A stretch of 64,000 nucleotides of DNA from the NCBI GenBank assembly GCA_963920575.1, contig OY986971.1:26897116-26961115 (forward strand), written 5' to 3'. The stretch is from Narthecium ossifragum (lineage: Eukaryota; Streptophyta; Magnoliopsida; Dioscoreales; Nartheciaceae). A program made the translations under genes and the position numbers. A model generated the notes under the pieces. It had not been told where the DNA came from and ran no database searches. It saw only the letters and a list, made by a program, of their open reading frames with translations. Below, piece by piece: positions 58,640 to 64,000 of this stretch; within the stretch, counting starts at the first letter, position 1; each line of letters starts with the position of its first letter.

Positions 58640-58980
58640 ACCCGAAACCCGCTAACCTCATCTCCTTCCTCCCCTTCCTTCGATCAGACGAAACCCTACC
58701 TAGGGTTTCGCCACCGCCACCTTGATGCGATGCCGCCGCCGTCGCCACTTTAATCCGGCCAAGGCCGGTGGCTAGCTGCAAGTTAGCGAACCCGAAGCTG
58801 GAGATCCCGACGGGGAGGTCACCGTCGAGCATTGCGGAGGTGCGCGGGAAGAAGAAGTCCGCGGAGGCGACGCCGCGATCGCCGGAGCAGCCCCAGGCGA
58901 GGCCCTCGACGCCGTTCGTGGTCGAGATCGTCGGAGATCGATGTCCTCGACGCCGATCGAGTGGCTAAAAGCCATCGTTC
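58640..58980 (+). other. GC-rich gene-like segment inside the Copia leader
   Basis: The surrounding leader is strongly AT-rich, but this stretch is GC-rich and coding-like on the + strand, antisense to the element. It holds a 5'UTR-like CGAAACCCTACCTAGGGTTT, then a frame with CKLANPKLEIPTGRSPSSIA and KSAEATPRSPEQPQARPSTP. No family was recognised; the TPRSPEQ-rich style recalls plant coiled-coil proteins of the ICR/WEB sort but this is a guess. It may be the first exon of a host gene captured by the retrotransposon. Confidence 0.45.
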
Positions 58981-59198
58981 CACATATTTGCTTCCGTGAA
59001 AAAAAAAACCCACCCCAAACAATAGCTTTAATCTTTTAACTACTAAACTATTATTTTTCGGAATTAATAAAACCTTGAATAAATCCGAATAATCATTATA
59101 TGAATTCCGAAAAATCTGAAAACCCAACTAGAAAATCCAAAAATTCGTGGAAAAAACTTTACATGATTATAGGTATAGACCTGGCTCTTGATACCAAT

Positions 59199-59648
59199 TA
59201 TTAGCAATAATACTGTCATGCTAGAATCTTCTACACTATATTCACGTAAAGCAATAATATAATGCGGAAAATAAATAATACCTTCCGTCATCGTGTATGT
59301 AATACGATGACTCCGTTCACCGTTGTCTTCGCTGCACCGCCTACTCAATCCGGTAGCCTGGACTAGTTTTCTCTCTCTTTATCTCACTCTCCAACTCTTA
59401 TATTTAAGGACGATGGGGATCCTTTAGGTTTAAAACCGTGAGCAGAGAAAGGGACCATGGCATCATATATATAGCAATCAAAGTGTCCAATCATCATAGG
59501 ACTAGAACTCTAATTAAGGTAAAACTCCATCATCTGAGTGGGAATAGGACTCTGATTAATTGGGCTCTTTTAGTAGAATCACGACTTGACTCAAGAGTTA
59601 AACATACTCAAGTTATAATTATACCACATTAAGGAGTTAAATCCCACA
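59199..59648 (-). repeat. 5' LTR of the Copia element
   Basis: 450 bp; on the minus strand it begins TGTGGGATTTAACTCC and ends GCTAATA just before the primer-binding site. Confidence 0.93.
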
Positions 59649-59650
59649 CA

Positions 59651-59826
59651 TGATGCCTGTCCAAGCAGATGACGTTGTCTGCGGGGTTCTGTTATGCGGT
59701 TGCAGCCGACATCAAGACATCAACTTGCTGCCTATTCAGTGGATAGATTGATGGAGCTCAATCCGGACACTGTAGCGAACTATTTGTGCTTCTCTCTAAT
59801 ATGTACGCTACTGCCGAGAGGTGGGA
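59651..59826 (+). pseudogene. PPR pseudogene, 3' part (E-domain start)
   Basis: Starts right at the Copia 5' LTR edge. Frames read MMPVQADDVVCGVLLCGCSR, then, after a shift, LMELNPDTVANYL, then SNMYATAERWDA, the usual sequence of a PLS-PPR protein's last repeat and E motif. At least two frameshifts are present. It continues the copy at 48780-49175 (which ends within YGCMVD..), so the two were probably one gene before the insertions. Confidence 0.8.
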
Positions 59827-60048
59827 TGCCCCGAGCCTGAGCTCGATTAAGCTTAAACTTAAGCCGAGTTCGAACCTCAGCTCGGCTCTTTATTGAGCTT
59901 GATCATCCTTAGACTCAGCTCGAAAGCTCCCTAGTTCAGCTCAATTAATTTTTTTACATAATATATTATATTAATTATATGTATATATTATAGGGATAAT
60001 TACTTTTGAATCCTCTAAAACTTCTTAAATTACAAACGTACCTCTACA

Positions 60049-60310
60049 TTCTTTCATATTACATATATACCCTTACAAACATAAAAAAAATCCAAACCAT
60101 ACCCATCCGTGCTCACACCGTTAAAAACGCCCTATAAAATGACCATTTTGCCCTTATCATACCCTTGTGAGTTGAATCCTAATAAACATGAATAAAGGGC
60201 AAAATAATCATTTTATAGGGCATTTTTAACGGTGTGAGAACGGAGGTGTATGGTTTGGATTTTTTTGATGTTTGTAAGGGTATATATGTAATATGAAAGA
60301 ATGTAGGGGT
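60049..60310. mobile_element. Foldback MITE with ~110-bp arms
   Basis: The left arm (about 60049-60156) holds CATTCTTTCATATTACATAT, CTCACACCGTTAAAAACGCC and TTTTGCCCTT. The right arm (about 60197-60310) holds their complements in reverse order (AAGGGCAAAA, GGCATTTTTAACGGTGTGAG, ATATGTAATATGAAAGAATG). The loop is about 40 bp. The right arm ends before the leftmost ~45 bp have a partner, so it is probably truncated by the element that follows. Confidence 0.85.
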
Positions 60311-60328
60311 ATATATGTTATTTAGTAC

Positions 60329-60882
60329 GGCTATCCGCACCACGATTTAAACTGAACACACCACAAAAATTAGTTTTTGTAAAAATAAAAAACAAAAATC
60401 CTAAACTACCCTCACCATCTACCTCCCCCACCCCACCACTCCGGCAGCCACTGCTGGCCTTCTACCACCTCTCCACCCCGGTGGTGGCCCCTCCACCACC
60501 TCTTCACGCCGGCAGCCACTGCCGACCTTCCACCACCTCTCCACCATGGCAGCCGTCGCAAGCCGCGGGAGAGAGAGAAGGCGAGAGAGAGAGAGAGAGA
60601 GGGAAGAGGGAGGCCGGCCGGCCATGGGAGAGAGAGGGGGGAAGAGGGAGCCTGGCGGCCGCGGGAGAGAGAGAAAGCGAGAGAGGGGGGGGGGGGGGGG
60701 GGGAGAGGGAGGCCGGCGGCCGCGAGGGAGAGAGAAGGCGAGAGAGAGAGAGGGGGGGGGAGATGGAGGTCGGCTGGCCGCGGGGGAGAGAGAAGGCGAG
60801 AGAGAGGGAGGCCGGCCGGCCACGGGAGAGAGAGAAGGCGAGAGGGAGGGAGGGAGGCCGGCCGCACGCGAGAGAGAGAGAA

Positions 60883-60924
<42 letters not shown>

Positions 60925-61258
60925 GGGTCGCGGGAGAGAGAGAAGCGAGAGAGAGGGAGGGAGGCCGCCGGGAGAGAGGCCACCGCCGTTGCCGTCGCCG
61001 GGGGAGAGAGGCCACCGCCGCTGCCGTCGCAGAGGCCTTGAGAGAGAGAGAGGCCGAGGGAGAGAAAGAGAGAGAGAGGGCGTGGGAGAGAGAGAGAGGG
61101 CGCCGACGAGAGAGAGGCCGCCGGAGCCGGGAGAGAGATCGCCGGGAGTGAGGTATCGGGACAGAGAGGGTGAGGGGGTATAGTGGGGTTTTTGTTTTTT
61201 ATTTTTACAAAAAATAGTTTTTGTGGTGTATTGAGTTCAAACAGTGGTATAGATAGCC
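60329..61258. mobile_element. Inverted-repeat element with ~73-bp termini and purine-rich interior
   Basis: The left terminus (60329-60401: GGCTATC..ACCAC.., ACACCACAAAAA, GTAAAAATAAAAAACAAAAA) pairs with the right terminus (61185-61258) with few mismatches. The interior has no transposase. From 60570 to 61165 the + strand is almost only G and A with CGGCCGG words, forming repeats of GAGAGAGAGAAGGCGAGAGA with a period of about 60 bp. No TSD was found. The architecture recalls the Mutator-like element at 11726-13289. Confidence 0.7.
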
Positions 61259-61469
61259 CCACCCCACGAGTTAAGCTGAAACCTAGTCTTACCTATTATG
61301 AACCGAGCTCGAGCCCAAGCCCGGCTCGACTTGGCTCAATTGCAAGCCTAACCAGGATGGCAGACCCAGGCACAACAAAGCCTACGGGCATCAGTCGAAT
61401 TCATCCTTCGGGGACTGCCTAGTGCAGTAGTGCTCCTACAGACATGCAAGGCTCGACCGCTCAGCTTTG

Positions 61470-61690
61470 TGATTTTTTTGAGCAAGTAAGCCATATGGTT
61501 GCAAGGTATACTTGAAACTACAAACATGAATTACAAATCAAAATTTACTGATCTGGACCATCAGAAAACCTAGATCAGATCCTAGCACCTCTAGCTAACT
61601 CATCAGCTACAAAATTCACACCACGCGAGGTATACAATAAACTAAAATTAACAAATTTCCTAATAGACCACCAAATTTCCTATACCTTGT
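61470..61690 (-). mobile_element. LINE 3' fragment
   Basis: The minus strand reads LLYTSRGVNFVADELARGAR followed by a stop, the RNase H tail of plant L1-type LINEs, and runs into an A-run near 61470-61478. It differs from the two other LINE copies in the window. Its 5' limit is unclear. Confidence 0.55.
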
Positions 61691-62485
61691 TTATGCAAGG
61701 CTCGACCGCTCATCTGATGAGATAAATGCTACCTTGTTTATCAAGCAAAACAAATTCGAGATCAAGTAACATGGAGTTCAATTTCACCAGCTACAAGCAT
61801 CTCTTATTGAACGTGAATAAGGATCGAGCAGTGGCACTCAGAAATCAAACAAAATATACCCTACCTGCATAATATTGCGTCACTATCTTATTCAAATCAA
61901 AGTGCATTCCCCACTTACAATTGGCCAATGTGAACGAACTCGGAGTCTAGAAAACATAACCTCCTTATTCAGCATCTCATTAAAACAAGAAGCAATCCCA
62001 TTGTTTCGGCGTCTCATTAAAACATGAAGCAATCCAAATTATCTATTATATAAGATCAAAAAGCAATCTAAGTTATCTATTATATAAGATCAAATGCATT
62101 TTATTAGATGACCGAGATACCCGATCCAAGCTATGTTTTAATATATCAAACGATCGAGATGAAACCAAGTGAAAAGAAATAGTGAAGGGTGATGATTAAC
62201 GAGTGATTAGGAGAGAAAGAGAGAGAGGAGTAGTAGGGGTCATGGTTACCACGGGTGACCCACCTAGTAGACTTATTACTCAAAGCAAGCAGCACAAAGT
62301 AAAGTCTTAAACAAAATCACACAAGTTATGAAACATCATAGCCTCGAATGAAGCAGTAATATCTCAAACAAAGCCACATAAGTTACTGAGCCATGGTCTC
62401 AGAAAACGCACCCCACTTATTTAATGGCTACATCCGTGGGGTTCAAGCCACAAAGGCACACTGCAGCTGCAGTAGAGGTAGGCCA
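61691..62485. other. Spacer with short tandem duplications and a dispersed repeat
   Basis: AGCAATC-AA-TTATCTATTAT plus ATAAGATCAAA is duplicated at about 62032 and 62069; CTCATTAAAACA-GAAGCAATC is duplicated near 61976 and 62012. No gene seen. Confidence 0.5.
62133..62275. repeat. Dispersed ~150-bp repeat, copy B
   Basis: Matches 18690-18842 in order and spacing, from TTTTAATATATCA through GATCGAGATGAAACCA and GTGATTAGGAGAGA to CCCACCTAGT. It confirms a repeated family present at two distant sites. Confidence 0.6.
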
Positions 62486-62563
62486 CTACTCATCATCATA
62501 GTTGCGGCGATAGTGGTGCTCGTGATGGTGATGCTTCTTTTCCTCATCGTCAGACTCACCACC
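62486..62563 (-). CDS. Probable terminal exon of an unrecognised gene, His-rich C-terminus
   Basis: After a clean acceptor (GGACTTTGGCAG, ending at 62564) the minus strand encodes GGESDDEEKKHHHHEHHYRR then NYDDE and a TAG stop at 62488-62486. The acidic patch followed by a His/Arg-rich tail is typical of a eukaryotic protein terminus and unlike the flanking AT-rich DNA. The upstream exons should lie at higher coordinates; I could not identify any within the window. No function is assigned. Confidence 0.45.
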   Translation of the reverse strand, partial: GGESDDEEKKHHHHEHHYRRNYDDE

Positions 62564-62575
62564 CTGCCAAAGTCC

Positions 62576-64000
62576 AAATGGTCAAGTATAAAGACACATT
62601 ATGCAACAATATAATGTGGAGATATCTTTCAAACAAAGATGTAAATCACGGGGAGAATGTCATTTTCTATACGAAATTCTTCTTAAAAAAGGGATAGTGC
62701 CAGTAGTTGCAAATAATGGCTGCAAACCAATGAGTGTATTTCTCATACACACACTATTCTACACGCTATTCTTGGCCTAGTGGATAAACCAAGTCTCATG
62801 TCAACATCATTATGCCAAATCAAAGAGGATAAGCCACTAACTTTTGTTTTCTACAATGTGACGACATTATTACTTGGCCAAGGAAATGTCATTAAAGGAT
62901 GCTATTAGCGAGTTGAATTCCTCATCCAACTATGATCCCAGTCAACAAAAGATCCCATCCTTCAATATCATGATTGGGTCAGACCAGGTTATGAGTGAAT
63001 AGAAAATCAAAACAAAAAAATGTACAGGACATCCGCCCTAGCAGAAATACTAGGTTATATTGTATTCTCTCTAATTTCCAGATCATATAATTCGGACTGG
63101 AGATAGGGGGAAAATAGAGAATTTGACTCTCCTTTGATGCAGAATCCAAATTTTCTTGAACGGCTCTCAAGTTTGCCCATCCATCACTGTAGAAGTGTGA
63201 CTCCATACCCTTCAACGGATTCTGGCTTGCCTATTCTATCATAAATCTTTGATTCAGCTTTGAGATTTTGAAAATAAAGACCGGCCTCTCTAGACTTCAC
63301 AGAAACATAGTGTTCTGACTAAATTCATAAAGAATAAGCCATATATGCAGAGGATGCAAGTGAACTATATGTATCATGACAATCTAATACTCAAAGGAAA
63401 AGAGCTAATATCAGATGCCGGACAATAAGGGTTAGCTCTGCAGAGGATACAAGCAGACTATCACAAATGCAGTCTGTGTCATAATAGTCAATAATGAAAG
63501 GAAAGAAACTAATACGCAAATCCATTCAAACAAACAATTACCATAAAACTCAACAACCAAAATGAGTAATAGCAAACATTCAACCGTTCAGCAAACATAA
63601 AACACGTCTAGAGATTTCAAGCTAGCACACCATGCTATATGTGACCTCCTTTTGACGAATTCCATGGAACATTTTGAAGTCGCACATGGCCCACTCATGT
63701 CGCTTGTTCAACTTAGTTTCGCTAAATCTATTGGATTACTAGCTCCAGCTGTATTGAAAATGCTACCTTTCATAAGCTTGGTGTTGATTAGGCTTCAAAA
63801 TGCTAGATTAGGTTGCATTGAACAATTAAACAAAGTCGAGCTTTAAAAACAAATATATCCAGTAAAACGTATGAGAGAAGCTAATAAGTCTGGACTTGTG
63901 GTTGTTAAAAAGAAGGGTTAGTGAGAGTTATAGGTCATGATTGGTAATTTTTGAAGGCCTAAATCTGAGATAGAAAGAGGCATATCTGCTAGGAGTATCT
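62576..64000. other. AT-rich sequence, probably introns of the gene ending at 62486, or intergenic
   Basis: No convincing exon, RNA gene or bounded transposon was seen. A minus-strand frame at 62979-63215 contains MESHFYSDGWANLRAVQ but no recognised motif. Confidence 0.35.

Larger units (their letters stand above)
50141..59648 (-). mobile_element. Copia LTR retrotransposon, full length but degenerate, with nested solo LTR
   Basis: The right LTR (5' LTR) is 59199-59648 (450 bp). The left LTR (3' LTR) is 50141-50429 plus 53031-53189 (448 bp without the insertion). On the minus strand ATTGGTATCAAGAGCCAGG (59198-59180) follows the 5' LTR, the usual Copia primer-binding site for initiator tRNA-Met, and AAGTGAGAGAA precedes the 3' LTR as polypurine tract. 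Over the last 159 bp the LTRs differ at about 7 positions, so the insertion is not recent. A clean TSD is not visible (CATCA left, CATGA right if ends are shifted by two). The interior is about 6.0 kb with gag-pol order of Copia. Confidence 0.93.
59827..61345. mobile_element. Composite of inverted-repeat elements with GAGCTCG-rich outer ends
   Basis: The left part (59827-59945: CCCGAGCCTGAGCTCGATTA, CAGCTCGGCTC) and the right part (61297-61345: CCGAGCTCGAGCCCAAGCCC) look like the two ends of one plant DNA transposon family. Between them lie the foldback MITE (60049-60310) and the purine-rich inverted-repeat element (60329-61258). The outer boundaries and TSD were not found. Confidence 0.4.

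Noticed and set aside
60412..61262. Frames up to 252 codons (Ser/Pro/Leu on minus, Arg/Glu/Gly on plus)
   Set aside because: Direct translations of the GAGAGA/CTCTCT repeat in the inverted-repeat element.
60318..61267. 9-bp Mutator-type TSD for the purine-rich element
   Set aside because: The flanks TTATTTAGT and ACCCCACGA do not match under any small shift.
63652..63846. 64-codon plus-strand frame near the right edge
   Set aside because: Chance frame in AT-rich DNA without splice context or motif.

Overview
The window is nuclear DNA of a flowering plant, most likely a monocot. The basis is spliceosomal introns (GT..AG) in every multi-exon gene, plant-only gene families (MIXTA-type R2R3-MYB, Rubisco large-subunit methyltransferase, PLS-class PPR, plant O-fucosyltransferase) and a dense load of plant LTR retrotransposons, LINEs, hAT, Mutator-like and MITE elements. 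The monocot call is an impression from gene sequence style and transposon make-up, not a proof. No bacterial, plasmid, CRISPR or rRNA features were seen, and I recognised no tRNA gene.

Genes, left to right. 226-1186 (+): last exon of a subgroup-9 R2R3-MYB, cut by the window edge. 3755-4040 (-): last two exons of an unrecognised gene. 8470-10700 (+): four-exon parvulin-type prolyl isomerase (PIN4/Par14 type, 145 aa). 13522-16166 (+): six-exon NudC-domain co-chaperone BOBBER1 (309 aa). 19784-23749 (+): six-exon SET-domain Rubisco LSMT-like methyltransferase (500 aa) with a duplicated splice donor. 28043-32485 (-): eight-exon O-fucosyltransferase (534 aa). 46073-46219 (-): an isolated RING half-domain exon. 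47269-48678 (-): intronless PLS/E-class PPR protein (469 aa), head-to-head with a broken second PPR copy on the + strand (48780-49175 and 59651-59826). 62486-62563 (-): a probable His-rich terminal exon. The genes are independent housekeeping or developmental loci; nothing suggests an operon or a cluster with a shared pathway.

Transposon layout. 11.3-13.3 kb: a LINE stub with target-site duplication (TSD), then a Mutator-like element with 9-bp TSD that carries a solo LTR, which itself holds an array of short palindromes. 17.6-18.9 kb: a deleted hAT element with exact 8-bp TSD. 24.5-27.4 kb: Copia and hAT scraps and an hAT MITE. 33.8-34.6 kb: a 290-bp AAT-type microsatellite and a 425-bp solo LTR. 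34,956-42,923: an LTR element with two ~1.17-kb LTRs, no recognisable pol, one 194-aa ORF and a long degenerate repeat field, itself carrying a 2.46-kb solo LTR. 43,086-44,666: a LINE with 18-bp TSD. 50,141-59,648: a Copia element whose 3' LTR carries a second 2.6-kb solo LTR of the same family as the 36.4-kb copy. 59.8-61.7 kb: nested inverted-repeat elements and a LINE tail.

The most unusual items are the two arrays of short palindromes inside unrelated LTRs (12.4 kb and 51.3 kb, the latter absent from the sibling LTR), the pol-less LTR element at 35-43 kb, the duplicated splice donor in the methyltransferase gene, a GC-rich gene-like segment inside the Copia leader, and the PPR pseudogene split by about 10.5 kb of inserted DNA. 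No new defence or biosynthetic system was found. Exon boundaries come from reading splice signals and reading frame by eye, without transcript data.
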